This document shows positions 45,183-53,884 of a stretch of 64,000 nucleotides of DNA, piece by piece. Below the pieces are notes generated by a model. It was not told the origin of the DNA and searched no databases. It saw nothing but the letters and a program-made list of their open reading frames with translations. Position numbers and translations under genes: made by a program. Source of the stretch: Micavibrio sp. TMED2 (GTDB taxonomy: Bacteria > Pseudomonadota > Alphaproteobacteria > TMED2); the NCBI GenBank assembly GCA_002168225.1, contig NHBH01000001.1:1562370-1626369 (forward strand). Reading direction: 5' to 3'. The first letter of the stretch is position 1; each line of letters starts with the position of its first letter.

Positions 45183-46292
45183 TTAGAGCTGAACGTATTT
45201 GAATGGCAGTGACCGTGCAGCGGTAAAGGTCTGCTCGGACAGCTTGGTCCACTCGAGGGCACCTTTACGGAAGTTCACGATGCTGGTGCCGACCTTCTTG
45301 GACAGCGGATCCTGGCTCATGAACTCGGTCATCAGCTCACCGGAGATGCGGCCCAGTTCCTGCAGCAGATCGTCAGGATATGGACGGACATCAACATTGT
45401 GCTCATTGACCAGCTTTTGCAGGCTGTCGTTGTTGCGGGCCATAAATTCGCTCAGCACGAGCTGGTTGGCGACTGTATTGGCTGCTTGAACGATTGTTTT
45501 CAATTCATCATCAAGGCTGTTCCACGCATCGAGGTTGATGAAGTTTTCCAGCGTGGTGGCGGGCTCATGCCAGCCGGGATAGTAGTAGTACTTGGCAACC
45601 TTGTAGATGCCGAAGGCAAGGTCGTTATACGGGCCGACCCATTCCATCGCGTCGATGGCACCGGTCTGCATGGCCGCAAGCAGTTCACCGCCCGGCAGGT
45701 TTACAACGGTCGCACCGGCTGCCTTGATAACCTCGCCGCCGAGGCCGGGCATGCGCATTTTCAGACCCTTGAAGTCGTCGACGCCGTTGATTTCCTTGTT
45801 GAACCAGCCGCCCATCTGGACGCCGGTGTTGCCTGACGGGAAGAACTTGCAGTTCATTTCCGCATAGATTTCATCGGCGATTTCCTGACCACCGCCATAT
45901 TGATACCAGGCGTTCTGTTCCTGCGCGGTCATACCGAATGGCATAGCAGCGAGGTACTGGGAAGCCGGAACCTTGCCTTTCCAGTAGTAAGGGGCGCCGT
46001 GGCCCATTTCGACGGTGCCGGAGCCGACCGCGTCGATGGATTCAAAGGCCGGAACGATCTCACCAGCGCCATAGACTTTGACGCTCAGACGACCACCGGA
46101 CATACGGGTAATGTAGTCAGCAACGATTTCCGCACCGGTGCCGAGGCCAGGGAAGTTCTTTGGCCAGGTGGTGACCATGCTCCATTCTTTGCGGCCTTGC
46201 GAGATAGCGGGTTTCGGGAAGCTGGATGCGGCGACTGCGCCTGCAGCGACGCCGGCCACACCGGCTCCCTTGATAAACTTACGACGTTCCAT
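45183..46292 (-). CDS. dctP: TRAP transporter periplasmic substrate-binding protein (TakP-like)
   Basis: A 369-aa TRAP receptor with a Tat signal: RRKFIKGAGVAGVAAGAVAAS at the N-terminus, and cleavage near PAISQ. ATG 46292 follows GGGAG; in-frame codons further upstream are not needed. The mature protein has TTWPKNFPGLGTGAEIVAD, EMGHGAPYYWKGKVPA and FFPSGNTGVQMGGWF, a set close to TakP, the 2-oxoacid receptor of Rhodobacter. The tryptophan/arginine region around LKMRMPGLGGEVIKAAGATVV is also kept. A 2-oxo or related monocarboxylate is the likely ligand, by analogy. It stands on the strand opposite dctQM, monocistronic with its own terminator, so receptor and permease are separately controlled. 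Confidence 0.93.
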   Translation of the reverse strand: MERRKFIKGAGVAGVAAGAVAASSFPKPAISQGRKEWSMVTTWPKNFPGLGTGAEIVADYITRMSGGRLSVKVYGAGEIVPAFESIDAVGSGTVEMGHGAPYYWKGKVPASQYLAAMPFGMTAQEQNAWYQYGGGQEIADEIYAEMNCKFFPSGNTGVQMGGWFNKEINGVDDFKGLKMRMPGLGGEVIKAAGATVVNLPGGELLAAMQTGAIDAMEWVGPYNDLAFGIYKVAKYYYYPGWHEPATTLENFINLDAWNSLDDELKTIVQAANTVANQLVLSEFMARNNDSLQKLVNEHNVDVRPYPDDLLQELGRISGELMTEFMSQDPLSKKVGTSIVNFRKGALEWTKLSEQTFTAARSLPFKYVQL

Positions 46293-46522
46293 CGTTAACT
46301 CTCCCTTGAAGTCGACCATGATGAACACATGGTCATTTTACTGCCTGTTGCAGCGCAACATATTGGTTTGGCAGCGTTTTTAAGACGGGTCAGAGTATAG
46401 ACGGGATTGTTTCTGGATCAATGGAAACCGTTATCTTGTTCACATCTCTTGCCAAATAAACCGGTGAGCGCGTAAGCCTTGCCGGTAAATTCACGGGTTT
46501 CATAACAACAAGGCCGGAAAAC

Positions 46523-46939
46523 ATGCCGATTATTGCTGCGGTTACCGCATCCATTCTTTTGATTGTGCAACAGCTTCTGATGCTTGGCATCGGCATACAG
46601 CGCCGCCGCAAGCGTATCGGGGTCGGGATCGGTGACAATGACATTGATATGGAACGGATCGTACGCCGCCACGGCAACCTTGCCGAAAACGGTCCGATTT
46701 ATGTGATAACGCTGGCGCTGCTTGAGTTGGTCGTCGGCTCGACGATCCCGGTTGCGGTACTAGCCTGCCTGTTTCTGATTGCCCGGGCGCTTCATATCAT
46801 TGCGTTTTCATCCCTCGGCGGCTCTCATGCCAAGGGCAATCGCAAGTTTCTGCTAGTCCGTATGAGTGGTGTCATGCTGACCGCTATCGTCAGCTTTGTT
46901 ACTGCCCTCTATCTGCTGATTGCCGTCATCATCGCCTAG
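46523..46939 (+). CDS. MAPEG family membrane protein
   Basis: A 138-aa integral membrane protein with four hydrophobic helices, the size and layout of MAPEG (glutathione-linked eicosanoid-metabolism relatives; bacterial roles mostly unknown). The signature RRHGNLAENGPIYVITLALLEL (~47-68) includes the Arg-x-His-Gly-Asn and Glu-Asn residues that bind glutathione in active members. A 230-bp gap separates it from divergent dctP. Its last 87 bp overlap the convergent bpt gene. Confidence 0.88.
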   Translation: MPIIAAVTASILLIVQQLLMLGIGIQRRRKRIGVGIGDNDIDMERIVRRHGNLAENGPIYVITLALLELVVGSTIPVAVLACLFLIARALHIIAFSSLGGSHAKGNRKFLLVRMSGVMLTAIVSFVTALYLLIAVIIA

Positions 46940-47656
46940 TTCGTGCCAGCCATTGGGGCCGAGTGCTTCCAGTGGCCGGAACCGGGTTTTGTAGGCCATC
47001 TTACTCGAATTCTCGATCCAGTAGCCAAGATAGATGAAGTCGAGATTGTCATTCTGCGCCAGATCAATCAGGCACAGGATCAGGTAATTGCCGAGGCTGC
47101 GGGTATCATCATCCGGGTCAAAGAAGCTGTAGACCGCCGAGAAGCCGTCGGGCAGGCGATCTACCAGCATGGCACCGATCAGCCTGCCGCATTTGGTGCG
47201 GGCCTCAAGCAGTTCGGTATTGGCGCGGCCCTCATCGATCATCGCGACATAGTCGCTGAGGCCCATCCGGGCCATGTCGCTGTCGGTATGGCGGGCATTC
47301 TGATAGGCGGTGAACAACTCATATTGCTCGACCGTTGCCGTTGCCGGCACCAACGTCCAGGTCAGATCCTCGTTACGGTTGAGAATACGGCGCATGGAGC
47401 GGGTCGGCTTGTAGTCGCGGGTCGGTATCCGGACTGGAATACAGGCGCTGCATGACGGACAGACCGGCCGATAGATAATGTCGTGGGAGCGCCGGAATCC
47501 GGCCTGGGTCAGTGAGGCGTTGATGGCCACGGCGTTGGTGGCACTCAATCGGGCAAACAGCTTGCGCTCAATCTGCCCTTCAATATACGGGCAGGGCAGG
47601 GCGCCGGAGCGGAAAAATTGCAGCAGCGGTTGTTGCGGGCGATCAATCAGCGACAT
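46853..47656 (-). CDS. bpt: Aspartate/glutamate leucyltransferase (Bpt)
   Basis: A 267-aa aminoacyl-tRNA-protein transferase of the Bpt type, which adds leucine to proteins with N-terminal Asp or Glu and marks them for ClpS-ClpAP. The Cys motif CPYIEGQIERKLFARL (~22-37) and RPVCPSCSACIPVRIP (~63-78) are diagnostic. GLSDYVAMIDEG and YLGYWIENSSKMAYKTRFRPLE (~212-233) close the conserved part. The final ~26 residues (DDDGNQQIEGS...) are acidic and polar and are read antisense through the MAPEG gene, so they are probably dispensable. clpS and clpA are also in this window. Confidence 0.94.
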   Translation of the reverse strand: MSLIDRPQQPLLQFFRSGALPCPYIEGQIERKLFARLSATNAVAINASLTQAGFRRSHDIIYRPVCPSCSACIPVRIPTRDYKPTRSMRRILNRNEDLTWTLVPATATVEQYELFTAYQNARHTDSDMARMGLSDYVAMIDEGRANTELLEARTKCGRLIGAMLVDRLPDGFSAVYSFFDPDDDTRSLGNYLILCLIDLAQNDNLDFIYLGYWIENSSKMAYKTRFRPLEALGPNGWHELGDDDGNQQIEGSNKADDSGQHDTTHTD

Positions 47657-47809
47657 GGGCAGGCCCCATCGGTACAGGACGGATGAGCGGTATCGGGTCG
47701 GGTGCTGTTCCCATAATCAGTCATGACAAAAATGGTATGACAGCAAATCCGCTTTGTCGATGCTCCTGAATATCCGCAATCAATATCCATGAACGGCATC
47801 AGGTGGCTG

Positions 47810-48868
47810 TCAGGGAGCAACCAGATCTTCAAGCTGGCGGCTGCTGTTCGGGTCAACCACACCGGTTGAGGGTAGCGGGGTGATCGCTTCCGGTACCGGG
47901 ACGATCCGGCGATAATTCGGATCATTTGCCTGTGGATTGCTGGCCGAGGCAACGCCGGGCTGCGGGCGTTTGTCCTGATCACGCAGCAGAACCATGCTGA
48001 TTCGGCGATTGGCCGGGGCCAGGGGCATGTCCGGCAGCAGCGGATCGCTTGATGCCTTGCCAACCACACGGGACAGGCGCTCGGTATCAAGCCCGGCTTC
48101 CTGCATCACTCGGCGGGCGGCATTGGCCCGGTCAGCGGACAGATCCCAGTTGTCATAGGGCACACCGCGCAGCGAGGTCAGTGCCGAGGCATCGGTATGA
48201 CCGCTGATATCGACCTTGTTGTCGAGGTCGGCGATGGCAGCGACGATATTGGTCAGTATCTCACGGACGAAAGGCAGTGGCTCGATACCGCCCGGCTCGA
48301 ACATGGCGCGGCGTTCACTGTCGACGATCTGAATGCGCAGGCCCTCGGTGGTCTGCTCGACAATCAGGTTTTCCTTGGCCTCATCGAGCATGTCCTGCGC
48401 AGCCAGAGCGGCGAAGAGTTGCTGGGCAACATCGTTGTATTCGCGGATTTCCTCGACGCTCAGCATTTCACCGCCGTCGAGATCGGAGAAGCCGCCATCG
48501 CGCACCACATCCCGGCTTGAAGAGGCGTCATTACCGCGATCATCGCCCGAGGTATTGGCCGTTGGAATGGCTGTTTCCGTGCCCGGCGCGGTGGTTGTGG
48601 AAATGGAGGCACCGGGGGCGAGCATGGACTGGCCGCCCAGAATACCGCCGCTGCCGCTGTTAGAATTGGAGACGCTGAACGGGTCGAAATAGAAGGCAAT
48701 CGCCTGTTTCTGTTCGGCGGTGGTGACGTTGAGCAGCCAGAGCAACAGGAAGAACGCCATCATTGCGGTCACGAAGTCGGCATAGGCAACCTTCCAGGCG
48801 CCGCCATGGTGGTCGTGACCACCTTTCTTGACCTTCTTTACAATAATGGGAGCAATATCGTTACTCAC
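47810..48868 (-). CDS. motB: Flagellar motor stator protein MotB
   Basis: A 352-aa MotB. The N-terminal plug and single helix read WKVAYADFVTAMMAFFLLLWLLN (~25-47), with the proton-binding Asp in YADFVTAMMA. Then comes FYFDPFSVSNSNSG, a Ser/Gly/Thr-rich linker, and a C-terminal OmpA-like peptidoglycan-binding domain: VDISGHTDASALTS (~217-230), LSADRANAARRVM and PANRRISMVLL. The start is GTG 48868 with GGGA upstream. motA precedes by 32 bp. No other flagellar gene is present. Confidence 0.95.
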   Translation of the reverse strand: MSNDIAPIIVKKVKKGGHDHHGGAWKVAYADFVTAMMAFFLLLWLLNVTTAEQKQAIAFYFDPFSVSNSNSGSGGILGGQSMLAPGASISTTTAPGTETAIPTANTSGDDRGNDASSSRDVVRDGGFSDLDGGEMLSVEEIREYNDVAQQLFAALAAQDMLDEAKENLIVEQTTEGLRIQIVDSERRAMFEPGGIEPLPFVREILTNIVAAIADLDNKVDISGHTDASALTSLRGVPYDNWDLSADRANAARRVMQEAGLDTERLSRVVGKASSDPLLPDMPLAPANRRISMVLLRDQDKRPQPGVASASNPQANDPNYRRIVPVPEAITPLPSTGVVDPNSSRQLEDLVAP

Positions 48869-48900
48869 GCCGCGTATCCCGTTGTTGCGTCAGATGTGGA

Positions 48901-49764
48901 TTAGGCAGGGGTGGCAACCGCTGCAGTGGCTTCCTCGACCTCGGCGAAGGATGGACGAACATCCGAGAACAGGGTCTTGCGGGCAAACTCAACCGACAGG
49001 GCAGGGGCATATCCCTGCAGGTTGGCCAGTAGCGCAACCTTTATCGCCTGATAATACTTGCCTTCATTCTCGTGCCGTATCTTCAGCGAGCTCGCCAGCG
49101 GACCGATGAAGCCGTAGGCCAGCCAAACCCCGAGGAAGGTACCGACCAGCGCACCACCGATCAGTTTACCGAGAACTTCCGGCGGCTCGGTGATTGAGCC
49201 CATGGTTTTGATCACGCCCAGAACCGCAGCAACGATACCGAGCGCGGGCAGGCCATCGGCCATGGTCTGCATAGCACCGGACACCTGATGCAGTTCCGCA
49301 TGGTGGGTTTCCAGTTCCTCATCCATCAGCGCTTCGATTTCGAAGGCATTGTCCGAGCCCATGGAGATGATGCGCAGATAGTCACAGAGGAATGTGACGG
49401 CATGATGGTCGTTATAGAAATTAGGGAATTGCTGGAACAGCTCGCTCTCATGCGGGTTCTCGATATGCTGCTCCAGTGACAGCCAGCCCTTGGTCTTGGC
49501 CTGACGGAAAACGGCATAGAGCATGGACAGCAGCTCGAGATATGAATCCTTGTTGTAGCGCGCACCCTTGAAATTGGTTTTCACCTCTCGGCCCGTGGCC
49601 TTGAGGATCGTCTTGTTGTTTGCGACGATATAGGCACCACAGCCGGAGCCGAAAATAATAACCAGCTCAAATGGTTGCCACAGAACGCCAAGGTGTCCGC
49701 CCAGTGCGACATAGCCGCCAAGGGTACAGATTACGACCGTGATCCATCCAACAATTACCAGCAT
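48901..49764 (-). CDS. motA: Flagellar motor stator protein MotA
   Basis: A 287-aa MotA, the usual length from ATG 49764, which has AAGG six bases upstream; a longer frame from 49821 would add 19 atypical residues. Four membrane helices are expected: LVIVGWITVVICTLGGYVALGG, ELVIIFGSGCGAYIVA, then GLPALGIVAAVLGVIKTMGSI and LIGGALVGTFLGVWLAYGFI, with the large cytoplasmic loop between helices 2 and 3. The Pro residues used in torque generation are in DGLPALGI and TEPPEVLG. The upstream gap 49765-50049 has no gene and no recognisable flagellar sigma promoter. Confidence 0.95.
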   Translation of the reverse strand: MLVIVGWITVVICTLGGYVALGGHLGVLWQPFELVIIFGSGCGAYIVANNKTILKATGREVKTNFKGARYNKDSYLELLSMLYAVFRQAKTKGWLSLEQHIENPHESELFQQFPNFYNDHHAVTFLCDYLRIISMGSDNAFEIEALMDEELETHHAELHQVSGAMQTMADGLPALGIVAAVLGVIKTMGSITEPPEVLGKLIGGALVGTFLGVWLAYGFIGPLASSLKIRHENEGKYYQAIKVALLANLQGYAPALSVEFARKTLFSDVRPSFAEVEEATAAVATPA

Positions 49765-50049
49765 GATTGCCTTCTCATTTGCCGCGAAAATGTCTTGAAA
49801 CCAAGCGTTTGCTTTATGCAATCGACAATGATTTCATCTGTTCTCAAGTTTAACTGGAGTTAATGATGCAGGCACTATCATGCTGATTATCCTGCACATA
49901 AACTGTCTTGCAGTGCACTATATACCACACGGACTATTGCCCGATTATGCGCCTGACGCCAGTGCAAATATATGCGTCGCCAGCCCGATGTTCCATTGGT
50001 CACAACCATGTGCAAGTGTAGCAGATAATTATGACCATGTTATTGCCGA

Positions 50050-51306
50050 TCAGGGATTGGCTTCGGTCTTGGGCTCCGCCAGTCGTTCGACCGGAAAGCC
50101 TTGTTTTTGCAGGGTTTCAACGATCTGTTTGGCGTGAAGCGGCCCGCGGGTCTCCATCACAATGTCGATAGTGGTGGATTTGACCGAGACGACATTGAAC
50201 AACCGCTGGTGCTGGACCTCGACGATATTGCCACCGGCATTGCCGATCACGGTCGAGATCGCCGCCAGTGCGCCGGGGCGGTCGGGCAGGGCAATTCGCA
50301 GCTGGATGATCTTCTGTTCATTGACCATGCCGCGCAGCAGCAGGTTGGAATACAGCCGGTCATCGATATTGCCGCCACAGATCACCAGCCCGACCCGCTT
50401 GCCGGCATATTTTTTGCGATTGGCCATCAATGCTGCGAGGCCGGCAGCGCCTGCGCCCTCGGCCACCAGCTTGGCGCGCTGGGAAAGATCATAGATCGCA
50501 CGCTCGATCAGGCTGTCTGGAACTATTTCAATATTATCAACATGCTGTGCGATGATCTTGCGGGTCAGGAGGCCCGGTTCCTTGACCGCAATCCCTTCGG
50601 CGAGAGAGCCGGTGCCGGTAACCACCGGTTCGTTGTTCAGCACTTGTTTCATGCTCGGGAACTCGGCGCTCTGCACGCCGACAAGCTCAATGCCCGGCTG
50701 CAGGGCACGGGTGGCGATCGCCATGCCGGACAGCAACCCGCCGCCGCCGATCGGGACGATCATGGCATCAAGCGGTTCGTCGAGCGCTGCCAGCATCTCA
50801 AGCGCAATGGTGCCTTGACCGGCAATCACATCGGGATCGTCGAACGGGTGGACGAAGGTGAGGGCATCGCTGGCTGCCTTCTCACGGGCAAACTGCGTGG
50901 CCTGGGTCAGGGTCTCGCCGTGCAGGATCACCTCTGCGCCGAAGGATTTGGTGCGGGTAACCTTGGTGAAGGGCGTGTCCTGCGGCATGACAATGGTGGC
51001 CGCGATGCCGAGCTTGGCGGCATGATAGGCGACCCCCTGGGCATGGTTGCCAGCAGACATCGCAATGACGCCTGCTTTTGCTTGTTCATCAGTGAGTTGC
51101 TGGAGTTTGTTCAAAGCGCCGCGCTCTTTGAACGAGGAGGTGCGCTGGAGGTTTTCCAGCTTGGCGATTACGGTGCAGCCCAGATGATCGCTGAGGCCTC
51201 GCAACTCAATGGTCGGTGTCTTTAGCACATGGCCGTCAAGGCGATCAGCCGCCGCCTCGATATCGGCAAGGGTCGGGGGCAGCATGTCGGTGGTTCGGGT
51301 ATCCAT
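50050..51306 (-). CDS. Threonine ammonia-lyase with ACT domain
   Basis: A 418-aa fold-type II PLP enzyme deaminating threonine (or serine) to 2-oxobutyrate. PLP-binding Lys is in RTSSFKERGALNKL (~56-69). Substrate residues appear in MSAGNHAQGVAYHA (~84-97), and the phosphate loop is PIGGGGLLSGMAIA (~185-198). Residues ~330-418 form a single ACT domain (LRIALPDRPGALAAISTVIG), as in the shorter IlvA/TdcB-like bacterial forms. The ATG overlaps the upstream acylase stop (TGATG), so translation is coupled. Whether it feeds isoleucine synthesis or catabolism cannot be told from sequence. Confidence 0.92.
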   Translation of the reverse strand: MDTRTTDMLPPTLADIEAAADRLDGHVLKTPTIELRGLSDHLGCTVIAKLENLQRTSSFKERGALNKLQQLTDEQAKAGVIAMSAGNHAQGVAYHAAKLGIAATIVMPQDTPFTKVTRTKSFGAEVILHGETLTQATQFAREKAASDALTFVHPFDDPDVIAGQGTIALEMLAALDEPLDAMIVPIGGGGLLSGMAIATRALQPGIELVGVQSAEFPSMKQVLNNEPVVTGTGSLAEGIAVKEPGLLTRKIIAQHVDNIEIVPDSLIERAIYDLSQRAKLVAEGAGAAGLAALMANRKKYAGKRVGLVICGGNIDDRLYSNLLLRGMVNEQKIIQLRIALPDRPGALAAISTVIGNAGGNIVEVQHQRLFNVVSVKSTTIDIVMETRGPLHAKQIVETLQKQGFPVERLAEPKTEANP

Positions 51307-53756
51307 CACTGGGTTGCCTGTTGTTGGCTGCTGGCTTGTGGGCTGAATGTTAGTATGGCGGCACCGCTCACATCATCTGCCGCATCTGCAGTAAATCGCG
51401 GTATTTGAATGAATTGTCCAGCCTGCCATTGTGCGACAAAGCTGTCGAACCGCGATGAAAACGGCCGCCCGGACTGTCCGGTTGCAATCATCATCAGGCT
51501 GTCATCGAGATTGGCCAGATCATAGACAGCGCGGTAACCGGCCCCATGGGTCACCGGATATTCACCGGCATCGCCAGCGCGCCCGGCAGCCCGCAGGACG
51601 GTATAATTACCGCCATCCATCTCCACATCCTGCCGAAACAGCCCACCGATCATCGGCAGGCGGCCAAGCAGTTGATGGGCGAGCGGTGCCTTGTGCGCCG
51701 TACCCCAGCGCCAAGCCTGCCAGTTATAGCCATAGCGCTCGATCAGAATACCCAGCGCCCGGCTCAGCCCGTTGAGCACGGCCTGTTCACAGCTTTCGCT
51801 GAACGGCTGGGTATTGATGTCGTCGCACCAGTGCTGGTCATTGCTGATGATCCGCTCGATCAGGCGCGGGTCGCTGCTCGGCAGCAGGGCCGCCTGACGC
51901 CCGAGTTCGTCGGAGAGCAGAACAATCGTCATTTCCCGCAGCCATGTGGCGAAGATCAGTGGTTCCGGGCGATCCCGGTCCATGCGTCCATCCCATGATT
52001 TAAGCCGCTGCAGGACTTGCCGCTGCATGGCGGTTTCACCCTCGATGCTGTTCAGGATTTTCAGCATGTCGCGGGCGGCCATGGATTGGGTGTCGGTCAT
52101 CAGGGCGGCGTGATCTGCAGGTTTGGCGATGGCATTGTTGTGCAGCCATTCCTCAATCCGGCGGGCGCGGTAATCCGGCTCCCAGTCATTGGTGATGTGA
52201 TAGGGGTAGTCGGGCGGCGTCAGGCGATTATTGGCGTTCACGATCATGCCGTCATCCGGGTTATGCACCCGTGGCAAACTGTCGACCGGTATCCAGCCCT
52301 TCCAGTTCGGCGCTGTCATTCGGCCATCGAGCGGCACCGTGCCATCGCCAACTGCCCGGATCGGGATGCGGGCCGGGGCAAACAGCCCGATATCGCCAGC
52401 AGTATTGGCAAAGACGGCATTCTGCTGCCCGCTCTTGAACCCGGACATGGCCTTGATGAAGTCATCCCAGTTGCGGGCCCGGTTGAGGTGATAGATCGCC
52501 TCCCAACTGGTATCGTCCGGTTCCGTCAGCGTGGTGCGGAGGCTGACAAATTTGCCGTCCTCGGTTAGTGCGCCAAGCCGGTCGTCGAGATCGCTGATCA
52601 CCGGCCCGTGCCGGGTCTGGCGCACGATAAACGGCACGCTGTCGCCATGCTTGCCGATGCTGATTTCCTCAACCCGGTACTCAAACGCCTCATCACCGGT
52701 TTCGGTCAGGTAGCGGTCCGGGTCGTCCGGATTTCCCTGTTCGATGAACAGGTCCATGACATCACCGCCGGTGGTGGTGAAGCCCCATGCGGCCTCATCG
52801 TTGTGCCCCAGAATGTGGAACGGCACGCCGGGAGCGGTAGCACCGGTGATGGTCAGTTCCGGCGTCTCGATCCGGGCCAGATACCAGAGGATCGGGGCTG
52901 CCAGACCCAGATGCGGGTCATTGGCGAGGATCGGCTTGCCACTGGCGGTATGTCGGCCATCGATTGCCCAGACATTGGAGGCGCGGTTCGGCCCGAGGCG
53001 CGGTATCGCGGCATCGAGCCCGGCCCAGTCTATCGCGGTGCTTTTCAGGTAATCGACGGCGCTCAGGGTGATGGAACCGTTGCTCTGGTCGAACAGGGTG
53101 AGATTGGCGATTTCCTCGGCGCTGAGTTCGGTGGCGAGCAAGGCGCGCATGATCTCGTCATACATATTGCCCGAGAGCTGCAGCCCCATCAGCTTGCCCC
53201 AAACCACGCTGTCCGCCGGTTGCCATGGTTCGGGTTCATGCGGACGAATACTGCCCTGCATCAGGCCGAGCAGGCGGAACTCCACTGGTGGCGGATCATC
53301 GCTTGTGGTCAGATAGAGATTGACCCCGTCGGCATAGCGCTGGGCCGCCCGTTTGGCCGCGGTGCTGCCCTGTTCGTAATCGGCCTTGGCGTTACGGTAG
53401 AAATCGAATGTGCGCATCATGCGGTCGACCTGCAGGGTCAACCGGCCGAGCAGTTCCGACAGCCGCCCCTGACCGGCACGGCGCTGCATTTCCATCTGGA
53501 ACAAACGGTCCTGCGCATGGACATAACCGAGCGCCACATAGGCGTCATCCATGCTCTCGGCGAAAATATGCGGGATACCATACTCATCCCGCACGACTCG
53601 CACCGGTGCCTCAAGCACTTCCCCGGTCATGATTTCGCCGTCGGTTTTGGGCTTTTCAAGGCTCAGCCAGACATAGATGCCGGGCACGGCGATGACGATA
53701 AGCACCAGAATTGCGGCGATAAACCAGAGGATAGAGGTCAGGAAACGGTGAAACAT
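51306..53756 (-). CDS. Penicillin acylase family amidohydrolase
   Basis: An 816-aa Ntn-hydrolase precursor of the penicillin amidase family; members include cephalosporin, glutaryl and acyl-homoserine-lactone acylases. A membrane-anchor or signal segment (LTSILWFIAAILVLIVIAV, ~6-24) leads the protein to the periplasm. The small-subunit region begins VRVVRDEYGIPHIFAES. The autocatalytic site is NRASNVWAI, with the new N-terminal nucleophile Ser, followed by GKPILANDPHLGLAAP. N-terminal choice is ATG 53756; ATG 53816 is in frame. Substrate unknown; an AHL acylase or peptide/amide scavenger are options. It is co-translated with the threonine ammonia-lyase. Confidence 0.9.
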   Translation of the reverse strand: MFHRFLTSILWFIAAILVLIVIAVPGIYVWLSLEKPKTDGEIMTGEVLEAPVRVVRDEYGIPHIFAESMDDAYVALGYVHAQDRLFQMEMQRRAGQGRLSELLGRLTLQVDRMMRTFDFYRNAKADYEQGSTAAKRAAQRYADGVNLYLTTSDDPPPVEFRLLGLMQGSIRPHEPEPWQPADSVVWGKLMGLQLSGNMYDEIMRALLATELSAEEIANLTLFDQSNGSITLSAVDYLKSTAIDWAGLDAAIPRLGPNRASNVWAIDGRHTASGKPILANDPHLGLAAPILWYLARIETPELTITGATAPGVPFHILGHNDEAAWGFTTTGGDVMDLFIEQGNPDDPDRYLTETGDEAFEYRVEEISIGKHGDSVPFIVRQTRHGPVISDLDDRLGALTEDGKFVSLRTTLTEPDDTSWEAIYHLNRARNWDDFIKAMSGFKSGQQNAVFANTAGDIGLFAPARIPIRAVGDGTVPLDGRMTAPNWKGWIPVDSLPRVHNPDDGMIVNANNRLTPPDYPYHITNDWEPDYRARRIEEWLHNNAIAKPADHAALMTDTQSMAARDMLKILNSIEGETAMQRQVLQRLKSWDGRMDRDRPEPLIFATWLREMTIVLLSDELGRQAALLPSSDPRLIERIISNDQHWCDDINTQPFSESCEQAVLNGLSRALGILIERYGYNWQAWRWGTAHKAPLAHQLLGRLPMIGGLFRQDVEMDGGNYTVLRAAGRAGDAGEYPVTHGAGYRAVYDLANLDDSLMMIATGQSGRPFSSRFDSFVAQWQAGQFIQIPRFTADAADDVSGAAILTFSPQASSQQQATQ

Positions 53757-53884
53757 CAAATGGGGCTGGATTGGGGCTAAATGCGCCACGGGTTTGGCGC
53801 TTTTGTCATAGCACATATATAGTCATGTTAAGCGCGCTGATGATAGCGCATGAACCGGATTTCTTTTACGGGATGGAGTTGATC

